Shown one piece after another: positions 1 through 5,933 of a stretch of 6,556 nt of DNA; the first letter of the stretch is position 1, and each line of letters begins with the position of its first letter. Source of the stretch: JBBITW01 sp037440525 (GTDB lineage Bacteria; Desulfobacterota; BSN033; UBA1163); assembly GCA_037440525.1 (NCBI GenBank), contig JBBITW010000192.1, positions 1 through 6,556 on the forward strand, written 5' to 3'. The position numbers were made by a program, and so were the translations under genes. The notes under the pieces were generated by a model. That model did not search any database. It was not told the origin of the DNA and saw only the letters and a program-made list of their open reading frames with translations.

Positions 1-139
1 AGAATCCTTTTTAATAACTATATTGGAGAAGAACTAAAATTTAAATCGTCCGCTTGATAAGATTTTCGAGGATATTCCTGCCAGATATTTTAACTTAGCC
101 CCGTTTAAGTGACGGGTTACACAAAAACATAATTTTTTC

Positions 140-168
140 TTGCAAAAACTTTAATGATAGGCTATGAA
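140..168 (+). promoter_or_regulatory. Possible sigma-70 promoter upstream of secD
   Basis: TTGCAA at 140-145 and TATGAA at 163-168 are separated by 17 nt, the ideal spacing, and each matches four of six consensus positions. Transcription would begin near 175, about 80 nt before the secD ATG. A weak terminator-like hairpin lies right after that start, which argues either that the promoter is false or that the hairpin is not a functional terminator. Matches of this quality arise by chance in AT-rich DNA. Confidence 0.25.
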
Positions 169-178
169 TTAAAATTTA

Positions 179-210
179 AAGGGTAAAAAAAAACCCTTGT
201 TTTTATTTTT
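179..210 (+). terminator. Weak terminator-like hairpin with T-rich tail
   Basis: AAGGGT at 179-184 pairs with ACCCTT at 193-198 around an eight-A loop, and is followed by a T-rich run at 200-210 broken by one A. The 6-bp stem is short and only half GC. It could end transcription of whatever gene lies left of the window, keeping it apart from secD. Confidence 0.35.
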
Positions 211-254
211 ATGAAGTTCCCCAAAGGGAGATCTAAATTTAGAGAGGATTGAGT

Positions 255-1853
255 ATGTGGAGAGGGTTAAAATGGAGGTTTATATTCTACATAGCTCTCA
301 CAATTTTTGCTTTACTTCTCTTTTTACCAACAATTGAACCTGAGCTTCCTTCGTGGTTTTATAAAATTATTCCAACAGAGAGGATACATCTTGGTCTGGA
401 TCTACAAGGAGGGATGCATCTCATACTCGAAGTTGAGGCGGAAAAGGCTGTTGAAAGTTATCTGGAGAGGGTTAAGAACAATCTGAAGGAAGATCTAAAG
501 GATAAGGGAATTCCGGTTGGAAGATTGGAAAGGGATAAAAAGAATCAGATTGTTATGGAGATTTCAGGAGATAGGGATAAGTGGGAGAAACTTCTAAGCC
601 AACGTTATTCAATAATGCAGGAACTTTCAACAACTGAACTGGAGAAGGGGATATGGAGGGTTGTTTTGGTTCTCGATAGCAGACAGGCTGATTATATCAA
701 GAAGAATGCTATTGATCAGGCCCTCGAGACCATAAGAAATCGAATTGACCAGTTTGGTGTGGCAGAACCAGAAATCACCCTTCAAGGAACGGATCGTATC
801 TTAGTCCAGCTTCCAGGGATAAAGGATCCTCAGAGGGCAATCAATCTTATCGGCAAAACTGCCCTTCTGGAGTTTAAACTTGTGGATGAAGAAGGTGATA
901 TTGAAGAGGCCTTGAAGGGTAATATACCTGAAGGTGATATAATCCTTTATCAAAGAGTTGTTGATCCGAAGACAGGTGGGATAAAAAAGATTCCTTATCT
1001 ATTAAAAGAGAGAACATTGATGACTGGAGAGGTATTAAAGGATGCACGTGTTGCTATGGATAGACAATATAATGAGCCTTATGTAGCACTGGAATTTGAT
1101 GATATAGGGGCAAAACTTTTTGAGCAGATTACAGGGGCAAATGTTAAAAAGAGGCTGGCTATAATCCTCGATGATAATGTATATTCAGCTCCTGTTATTC
1201 AGGAAAGAATCTCAGGAGGAAGGGCTCAAATAACTGGAAGGTTTGATATGAAAGAGGCAAGTGACCTCGCCATTGTTCTAAGGGCAGGTGCACTTCCCGC
1301 CCCTGTTAAAATTATTGAAGAGAGGACAGTAGGCCCTTCTCTCGGCCAGGACTCCATTCGACAGGGGATAATCTCCATATTAATTAGTGCGATTATCGTT
1401 GTATTGTTCATGATCTTCTATTACAGGGTCTCCGGAGTGATTGCAGATATCGGTCTTATCCTCAATATCCTCTTCATCCTCGCAGCACTTGCCATTTTCA
1501 GAGCAACACTTACCCTTCCAGGAATTGCTGGTTTGGTCCTTTCAGTTGGAATGGCAGTGGATGCAAATATATTGATTCATGAAAGGATTAAGGAGGAGTT
1601 GAGGTGGGGTAAGACCATAAGGGCTGCCATAGACCAAGGATATCACCGTGCTTTTGTTACAATCATTGATTCAAATTTAACTACTCTCATAGCAGCGATC
1701 TTTCTTTATCAGTTTGGTTCAGGTCCTGTGAGAGGATTTGCAGTAACCCTATCGATTGGAATCCTGGCTAACATATTTACTGCTGTTTATATAACGAGAT
1801 GGATGTTTGATTTCTTGACCCTTAAGATGAGGGTCAAAACACTGAGTATTTAA
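255..1853 (+). CDS. secD: Protein translocase subunit SecD
   Basis: SecD works with SecF beside the SecYEG channel in the inner membrane and uses the proton gradient to pull exported proteins through on the periplasmic side. The product is 532 residues. It has an N-terminal membrane helix (about 8-26), the conserved LGLDLQGG motif (to residue 53), a large periplasmic domain with RNRIDQFGVAEPE (161-173) and LPGIKDP (186-192), then the TVGPSLG motif (358-364) and five more membrane helices from about 370 to 517. The helix-4 signature AVDAN (434-438) contains Asp436, the position corresponding to a proton-relay aspartate in SecDF. I chose ATG 255 because GAGAGGA (242-248) sits 6 nt upstream. An in-frame TTG at 249 would abut that site and add two residues. 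secF follows 41 nt later, so the two are probably one operon. Length and motifs are normal for a stand-alone SecD. Confidence 0.98.
   Translation: MWRGLKWRFIFYIALTIFALLLFLPTIEPELPSWFYKIIPTERIHLGLDLQGGMHLILEVEAEKAVESYLERVKNNLKEDLKDKGIPVGRLERDKKNQIVMEISGDRDKWEKLLSQRYSIMQELSTTELEKGIWRVVLVLDSRQADYIKKNAIDQALETIRNRIDQFGVAEPEITLQGTDRILVQLPGIKDPQRAINLIGKTALLEFKLVDEEGDIEEALKGNIPEGDIILYQRVVDPKTGGIKKIPYLLKERTLMTGEVLKDARVAMDRQYNEPYVALEFDDIGAKLFEQITGANVKKRLAIILDDNVYSAPVIQERISGGRAQITGRFDMKEASDLAIVLRAGALPAPVKIIEERTVGPSLGQDSIRQGIISILISAIIVVLFMIFYYRVSGVIADIGLILNILFILAALAIFRATLTLPGIAGLVLSVGMAVDANILIHERIKEELRWGKTIRAAIDQGYHRAFVTIIDSNLTTLIAAIFLYQFGSGPVRGFAVTLSIGILANIFTAVYITRWMFDFLTLKMRVKTLSI
1815..1837 (+). repeat. 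Perfect inverted repeat in the 3' end of secD
   Basis: TTGACCCT (1815-1822) and AGGGTCAA (1830-1837) form a perfect 8-bp stem with a 7-nt loop inside the last codons of secD. No T-run follows, so it is not an intrinsic terminator. It could be an mRNA structure between secD and secF, or chance. Confidence 0.35.
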
Positions 1854-1894
1854 TTCCCTTTAATGAGAATTAAGAGGAAACCAAGGGGAAATTT

Positions 1895-2812
1895 ATGGAA
1901 TTGATTCGACCAGGTACCCAATTTGATTTCATCGGGAAGAGGAAATATGCTATTTGGATTTCAATAGTAGTTATACTATTAAGTCTTGGTTCTCTACTTT
2001 TTCATGGCGGGTTGAGGTATGGAGTAGATTTTGCAGGTGGGATATTGATACAGGTTAAATTTACGAAGAACATTGATATCTCTGAAGTGAGGAGGGCATT
2101 GGAGGAGAGCGGTTCAAGGGATGCCATGGTTCAAAAATTCGGCGGAGAGAATGAATTCATGATCAGGGTTGAAAAAACGGTTGAGAATTTGGAGGAGATT
2201 TCAAAGAATATTCAAACCGCCCTTCAGAGCCGTTTTAAAGACCAGAAACTTGAGATTCGTAGAGTTGAGATGGTAGGTCCAAAGGTTGGTAAGGACCTGA
2301 AGAGGAAGGCCCTCTGGGCAGTGGGACTTTCGTTCTTAGCAATACTTGTCTATGTGGCATGGAGATTTAAGCAGGTCTCTTATGGATTGGGAGGGATTGT
2401 TGCACTGATCCACGATATTATTGTCACATACGGGGCCATCTCAATCGCCCAGCTTGAATATTCATTATCACTCATGGCTGTCATACTTACCATCATAGGA
2501 TTCTCGATCAATGATACGATCGTCATTTTTGACCGTGTCAGGGAGAATATCAAGAAGATGAGAAAGGATAGCCTTGAGACCATCTTCAATGTGAGTATAA
2601 ATGAGACCCTCGGGAGAACAATCCTCACTTCAGGAACAGTGATGATAGTTGTCTTGATCCTCTTCTTCTTTGGAGGGCCGGTCATCCATGATTTTGCATT
2701 CACCCTTATTGTGGGTTTGATTTCAGGAACCTACTCAACGGTCTATGTTGCAAGTCCAGTAGTTTTATTCTGGCAGGATCACTTCGGAGCAAAACAAAAA
2801 AGGAGGAGATAG
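1895..2812 (+). CDS. secF: Protein translocase subunit SecF
   Basis: SecF is the partner of SecD in the proton-driven accessory complex of the Sec translocon. The product is 305 residues, a normal SecF length. It shows an N-terminal membrane helix (about 18-36), the GVDFAGG motif (43-49), a small periplasmic domain ending near VGPKVG (127-132), and five further membrane helices from about 137 to 292. The helix-4 signature GFSINDTIVIFDRVREN (202-218), with Asp207, and the NETLGRTILTSGT motif (236-248), with Arg241, are intact; these charged membrane residues are in the places linked to proton movement in SecDF. The C-terminus is short and basic (KQKRRR), as expected for a cytoplasmic tail. ATG 1895 is preceded by AAGGGGA (1883-1889) at 5 nt, a strong ribosome site. 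It follows secD by 41 nt on the same strand. Confidence 0.98.
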   Translation: MELIRPGTQFDFIGKRKYAIWISIVVILLSLGSLLFHGGLRYGVDFAGGILIQVKFTKNIDISEVRRALEESGSRDAMVQKFGGENEFMIRVEKTVENLEEISKNIQTALQSRFKDQKLEIRRVEMVGPKVGKDLKRKALWAVGLSFLAILVYVAWRFKQVSYGLGGIVALIHDIIVTYGAISIAQLEYSLSLMAVILTIIGFSINDTIVIFDRVRENIKKMRKDSLETIFNVSINETLGRTILTSGTVMIVVLILFFFGGPVIHDFAFTLIVGLISGTYSTVYVASPVVLFWQDHFGAKQKRRR

Positions 2813-2896
2813 GGTCTTAATATGTTGTATCATTAAGAAAAAGTCTGTTGGAGTTGAAAAAATCTGGATGATATATTAAATTTTAAGGTGATAGAA
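2813..2896 (+). other. Gap between secF and rplM
   Basis: This 84-nt AT-rich gap has no gene and no intrinsic terminator. A 7-bp AT-only inverted repeat (2815-2821 with 2832-2838) lacks a T-tail. A TATATT at 2872-2877 resembles a -10 box but would start transcription almost on the rplM ribosome site. The rplM-rpsI pair may therefore be read through from secDF, or use a promoter I cannot recognise. Confidence 0.45.
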
Positions 2897-3325
2897 ATGA
2901 AGACATATCAATCCAAAAAAGAAGATGTTGAACATAATTGGTATCTGGTAAATGCAGAGGGGAAGGTTTTAGGGCGATTGGCCTCTGAGCTGGCAAAGAT
3001 ATTGAGGGGAAAGAATAAACCTACCTTCACCCCACATGTAGATACCGGCGACTTTGTTGTAGTAGTAAATGCTGAGAAAGTTGTTTTAACGGGGAAAAAG
3101 AAAAAGGACAAGATATATTATCATCATACAGGCTATCCAGGTGGAATTAAGGAGATAGATGCTGAGAAATTATTGGCCCAAAAGCCCACAGAGATTTTGA
3201 AAATAGCTGTAAAGGGGATGCTTCCAAAGAATAGCTTGGGTCGAAATATGTTTAAAAAGCTAAAGGTCTATGCTGGGCCCAATCATCCACACGAAGCCCA
3301 GAAGCCAATTCCGATAAATTTATAA
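2897..3325 (+). CDS. rplM: 50S ribosomal protein L13
   Basis: L13 is an early-assembling protein of the large ribosomal subunit that binds 23S rRNA. From ATG 2897 the product is 142 residues, the same length as E. coli L13, and begins MKTYQSK as that family does. Conserved stretches are LGRLAS (25-30), TPHVDTGD (45-52), YYHHTGYPGG (74-83) and KGMLPKNSLGR (106-116), followed by the KLKVYAG block near the C-terminus. An in-frame GTG at 2888 would add three residues but lies inside AAGGTGA (2885-2891), the likely ribosome site 5 nt before the ATG, so the ATG is preferred. The stop codon overlaps the ribosome site of rpsI, which suggests coupled translation of the pair. Confidence 0.98.
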   Translation: MKTYQSKKEDVEHNWYLVNAEGKVLGRLASELAKILRGKNKPTFTPHVDTGDFVVVVNAEKVVLTGKKKKDKIYYHHTGYPGGIKEIDAEKLLAQKPTEILKIAVKGMLPKNSLGRNMFKKLKVYAGPNHPHEAQKPIPINL

Positions 3326-3336
3326 AGGAGTCAAAG

Positions 3337-3726
3337 GTGGCGGAATCAATCTATGCTACAGGGAAGAGAAAAAGTTCCATTGCAAGGGTATGGCTTGAGC
3401 CAGGAGAAGGTAGATTCGTAATAAATGAAAGAAATCCGAAGGATTATTTCGGTAGAGAGACATGCGAAATGAAAGTCCTTCAGCCATTTGATATCACAGG
3501 GACACTCAATCAATTCGATGTGAAGGTGAATGTTAAAGGAGGAGGTATATCAGGTCAATCCGAGGCAATCAGGCACGGAATCTCGAGGGCCCTTCTTCAA
3601 TATAATCCTGCATTTAAAGAGATTCTCAAAAAGGCAGGTCTTTTGACGAGGGATTCGAGGATTAAAGAACGTAAAAAATATGGTTTGAGGGGAGCAAGGA
3701 GAAGACCCCAGTACTCAAAAAGATAA
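3337..3726 (+). CDS. rpsI: 30S ribosomal protein S9
   Basis: S9 sits in the head of the small ribosomal subunit, and its C-terminal tail reaches the anticodon of the P-site tRNA. The product is 129 residues, normal for the family. It has the N-terminal ATGKRKSSIARV block (7-18), the S9 signature GGGISGQSEAIRHGISRAL (68-86), and the basic tail ending RRRPQYSKR with the terminal arginine that contacts tRNA. The start is GTG 3337, with AAAGGAG (3324-3330) 6 nt upstream; it gives the expected MAESIYATGKRK beginning. Only 11 nt separate it from rplM. A strong terminator follows, so rplM-rpsI ends here as a transcription unit. Confidence 0.98.
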   Translation: MAESIYATGKRKSSIARVWLEPGEGRFVINERNPKDYFGRETCEMKVLQPFDITGTLNQFDVKVNVKGGGISGQSEAIRHGISRALLQYNPAFKEILKKAGLLTRDSRIKERKKYGLRGARRRPQYSKR

Positions 3727-3785
3727 TCTGCTAAAAAGCAAAGGAAAGGTAGAAATAGGGATTAAAGAAATTATATGGGTAAATG

Positions 3786-3812
3786 AAGAGGGAGGGATGA
3801 CCTCCCTTTTTT
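3786..3812 (+). terminator. Intrinsic terminator after rpsI
   Basis: AAGAGGGAGG (3786-3795) pairs with CCTCCCTTTT (3801-3810) around a 5-nt loop. The inner seven pairs are perfect and mostly GC, followed by one G-U and two A-T pairs. The T-run covers 3807-3812. This is a textbook rho-independent terminator 59 nt after the rpsI stop. Confidence 0.92.
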
Positions 3813-3814
3813 AG

Positions 3815-3843
3815 TTTTCAAAATATAGATTTTTTGGTATTAT
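3815..3843 (+). promoter_or_regulatory. Possible extended -10 promoter for argC
   Basis: TTTTCA (3815-3820, four of six to the -35 consensus) and TATTAT (3838-3843, five of six to the -10 consensus) are 17 nt apart. TGG at 3835-3837 gives the extended -10 TGn element. Transcription would begin near 3850, leaving a leader of about 28 nt. Its position just after the rpsI terminator fits a separate argC transcription unit. No ARG-box-like operator was recognised. Confidence 0.45.
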
Positions 3844-3877
3844 ATATTGTCTTTATATAGAGTGGAAAGGAAATGAT

Positions 3878-4918
3878 ATGAAGAAAAGAGTGGCAATTAT
3901 CGGAGCAACAGGGTATACGGGGTTGGAGCTTATTCGCATACTAATTGCTCATCCAGAGGTAGAGCTAACAGTGCTTACTTCACAAAAGTATATTGACATC
4001 CCTATAGACCAGGTATTTCCATCTCTTAGGAAAAATCTTTCACTAAAGTGTAAGGAACTAAAGATTGATGAGATTTCAGAAAATTCAGACATTATATTTA
4101 CTGCAGTTCCGCATAAGACCGCAATGGAAATAGTTCCATTATTATATAAGAATGGAAAAAGAATTATAGATCTCAGTGCAGATTTTAGGTTCAAGGATTC
4201 AAATGTTTATGAGAAATGGTATCAAAAACACACCTCTCCAGAGTTACTTTCAGAGTCTGTCTACGGCTTGCCTGAACTTTGTAGAAATGAGATCAGAGGT
4301 GCGAGGATTGTTGGAAATCCAGGATGCTACCCTACAGGGGCACTGATAGGCCTCATCCCTCTAATAAAAAATGGGCTCATCTCTCTTGATGGGATCGTTA
4401 TTGATTCAAAATCCGGCGTAAGCGGAGCAGGCAGGGATCTGGTGCTTGAATCACTTTTCTGTGAAGTGAATGAAGGGGTAAAGGCATATAAGATTTTTAA
4501 CCACAGACACACACCTGAGATCGAACAGGAGTTGAGTGAGATTGCAAAAAGGGAAGTTAAAGTAACCTTCGTTCCACATCTCATTCCAATGGACCGTGGG
4601 ATATTGTCAACCATCTATATAAACCTGAATAAAAAAATGAAGACAGAAGACATCCTGAATACTTTTGAGGAACATTACAAAGAAGAACCATTCGTGAGGA
4701 TTTATCCAAAGGGAAGGCTTCCCAGCACAAAGGATGTTAGAGGCTCGAATTTTTGTGATATTGGAGTATTAGTGGATGAAGATGGACATCGTATGGTTGT
4801 TGTAACTGCTATCGATAACCTCGTTAAAGGAGCCTCTGGAGAGGCAGTGCAGAATATGAATATCATGCTCGGATATCCTGAAACAATGGGTCTTGGTATG
4901 GTGCCAATCACCCCATAG
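3878..4918 (+). CDS. argC: N-acetyl-gamma-glutamyl-phosphate reductase (ArgC)
   Basis: ArgC performs the third step of arginine synthesis in the cytoplasm: NADPH-dependent reduction of N-acetylglutamyl 5-phosphate to N-acetylglutamate 5-semialdehyde. The product is 346 residues, typical of the long (type 1) family. The N-terminal Rossmann motif is GATGYTG (9-15). The active-site cysteine is Cys150 in GNPGCYPT (147-153 region). The SGVSGAGR loop (179-186), the HRHTPEI block (209-215) with the catalytic-type histidine, and the C-terminal VKGASGEAVQNMN helix (317-329) are all present. ATG 3878 follows AAGGA (3867-3871) by 6 nt; an ATG at 3873 is out of frame. Its place right after rplM-rpsI is common in deltaproteobacterial genomes as I recall them. 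No other arginine gene is in the window. Confidence 0.98.
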   Translation: MKKRVAIIGATGYTGLELIRILIAHPEVELTVLTSQKYIDIPIDQVFPSLRKNLSLKCKELKIDEISENSDIIFTAVPHKTAMEIVPLLYKNGKRIIDLSADFRFKDSNVYEKWYQKHTSPELLSESVYGLPELCRNEIRGARIVGNPGCYPTGALIGLIPLIKNGLISLDGIVIDSKSGVSGAGRDLVLESLFCEVNEGVKAYKIFNHRHTPEIEQELSEIAKREVKVTFVPHLIPMDRGILSTIYINLNKKMKTEDILNTFEEHYKEEPFVRIYPKGRLPSTKDVRGSNFCDIGVLVDEDGHRMVVVTAIDNLVKGASGEAVQNMNIMLGYPETMGLGMVPITP

Positions 4919-4929
4919 CGAATTTTACC

Positions 4930-4938
4930 TGTTATAAA
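4930..4938 (+). promoter_or_regulatory. Possible extended -10 element before cas6
   Basis: TGT followed by TATAAA (4933-4938, five of six to consensus) forms an extended -10. The expected -35 position (near 4910-4915, inside the end of argC) is CCCC-rich and shows no match. If used, transcription would begin near 4945, some 16 nt before cas6. It is the only promoter-like signal in the 42-nt argC-cas6 gap. Confidence 0.3.
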
Positions 4939-4960
4939 ACATTTTATTCTGGATTCTGAG

Positions 4961-5923
4961 ATGATTGAGAGGTTATTTTTTTCAGTATACCGGTTTACTT
5001 TCAATCCTATTACAAAAATAGAGTTTCCAAGACGAGGAAAAGGAAATGTCCTGAGAGGAGCATTTGGTTCTTCCCTAAGGAGATTGGTCTGTTTGGACAG
5101 AAATAATGGGAGTTGTGAGACTTGTCTATTAAGAGATAAGTGTGCATACACTTTAATTTTTAACCCTCTTCAGGCAGGAGGTATAAAAAGGCTTAAAAAC
5201 CTACCGCGGGGATTTGTAATAAAGCCTCCTATAGATGAGGAATCCCAGTACACATCATTGGACCCACTTAAGTTTGAGATGATATTGATTGGGGATCGTA
5301 TAAATGCTCTACCTTATGTAATAGTTCCCTTTAAAGAGCTTGGCGCCTTTGGTATAGGGTTAAATCGAGGAAAATTTAATCTTGCTGGGATTGAGGTTCT
5401 AAAAGATGAAAAATTTTATTCAATTTATGACCCTGCGACCAATATGGTTTCAAACTTTGATGGCAGGATTACTGGAGAGGAGCTGATAAAGAAGGCCAAG
5501 GAGCTCGATGGTGAGAAGATTATGTTTCATTTTTTAACTCCAACTCGAATTCGGTATAATCCAACAGGAGTTAAAGGGGATAGCAGGATCATAAAGGAGC
5601 CGGAATTTCATCATATCATAAGGAGGCTTCGTGATAGGATAAATGCTCTCACAACAGCATATTGTGGAGGATCAATAGATGTAGACTTTTCAGGCCTTTC
5701 AGAGCGTTCTATGAAAGTGAAGAAAATCCAATCTGAGCTCGAATGGGTAGAAATCAAAAGGAGAAGCAGAACCCATAACACCTTTCACGATCAAAGTGGA
5801 TTTATAGGGGAGGTCAGTTTTGAAGGAGAAATCAGAGAATTTCTTCCACTTCTTTTAGCAGGTGAGTATCTACATGTAGGCGAAGATGCTGTTTTTGGAA
5901 ATGGTTGGTATAGAATAATATAG
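4961..5923 (+). CDS. cas6: CRISPR-associated endoribonuclease Cas6 (RAMP protein, Cas6 C-terminal-domain type)
   Basis: Cas6 proteins cut the long CRISPR transcript inside each repeat to make guide RNAs. The 320-residue product has an N-terminal beta-strand start (FFSVYRFTF), an LRGAFGSSLRRLVC block (31-44), and four cysteines (44, 52, 55, 61) in the pattern Cx7Cx2Cx5C followed by AYTLIF. The C-terminal half has FLTPTRIRYN (191-200), a long basic helix (FHHIIRRLRDRI, 217-228) and the glycine-rich end GEYLHVGEDAVFGNGWYRI (301-319), the RNA-binding loop typical of RAMP folds. This arrangement matches the larger Cas6 family known from its C-terminal domain. The first histidine is residue 190, so the usual N-terminal catalytic histidine is missing. 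The ribosome site before ATG 4961 is weak (GGA at 4951-4953); no other start lies between it and the argC stop. cas3 follows 10 nt later. I am confident of the family, less so of which residues catalyse cleavage. Confidence 0.88.
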   Translation: MIERLFFSVYRFTFNPITKIEFPRRGKGNVLRGAFGSSLRRLVCLDRNNGSCETCLLRDKCAYTLIFNPLQAGGIKRLKNLPRGFVIKPPIDEESQYTSLDPLKFEMILIGDRINALPYVIVPFKELGAFGIGLNRGKFNLAGIEVLKDEKFYSIYDPATNMVSNFDGRITGEELIKKAKELDGEKIMFHFLTPTRIRYNPTGVKGDSRIIKEPEFHHIIRRLRDRINALTTAYCGGSIDVDFSGLSERSMKVKKIQSELEWVEIKRRSRTHNTFHDQSGFIGEVSFEGEIREFLPLLLAGEYLHVGEDAVFGNGWYRII

Positions 5924-5933
5924 GGAAAACATA

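Larger units (their letters stand above)
1..254. other. Region upstream of secD without a supported gene
   Basis: No complete gene is visible here. Frame 1 is open from the window edge to a TGA at 55-57 (18 codons) and could be the tail of an upstream gene. Frame 2 is open from 38 to a TGA at 110-112 and reads like protein (ending PARYFNLAPFK), but it has a TAA at 35-37 and no start codon, so it may be a decayed gene end. A 5-bp GC hairpin (CCCGT at 100-104, ACGGG at 112-116) lies over that stop. The rest is very AT-rich and contains the possible promoter and terminator listed separately. In many bacteria yajC lies just before secD; I see no yajC in these 254 bases. Confidence 0.4.

Noticed and set aside
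211..252. A 13-codon open frame (MKFPKGRSKFRED) ending just before secD, considered as a leader or arrest peptide
   Set aside because: It has only T-rich sequence and no ribosome site upstream, and no arrest-like features; chance is more likely.
249..254. In-frame TTG start for secD, two codons before the ATG
   Set aside because: It directly abuts the GAGAGGA ribosome site (242-248), leaving no spacer, whereas ATG 255 has the ideal 6 nt.
2380..2703. 107-codon minus-strand open frame inside secF
   Set aside because: It is antisense to conserved SecF membrane helices and shows no independent sign of coding.
2815..2838. 7-bp inverted repeat after secF as a terminator
   Set aside because: The stem is nearly all A-T and no T-run follows it.
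2848..2877. TTGGAG and TATATT with 18-nt spacing as an rplM promoter
   Set aside because: The -35 matches only three of six positions, and transcription would begin about on the ribosome site, leaving almost no leader.
2888..2896. In-frame GTG start for rplM, three codons before the ATG
   Set aside because: The GTG is part of the AAGGTGA ribosome site itself, and ATG 2897 gives the standard 142-residue L13.
4702..5151. 149-codon open frame on the minus strand across the argC-cas6 junction
   Set aside because: It lies opposite two well-supported genes, has no recognisable domain, and is best explained as a codon-bias shadow.
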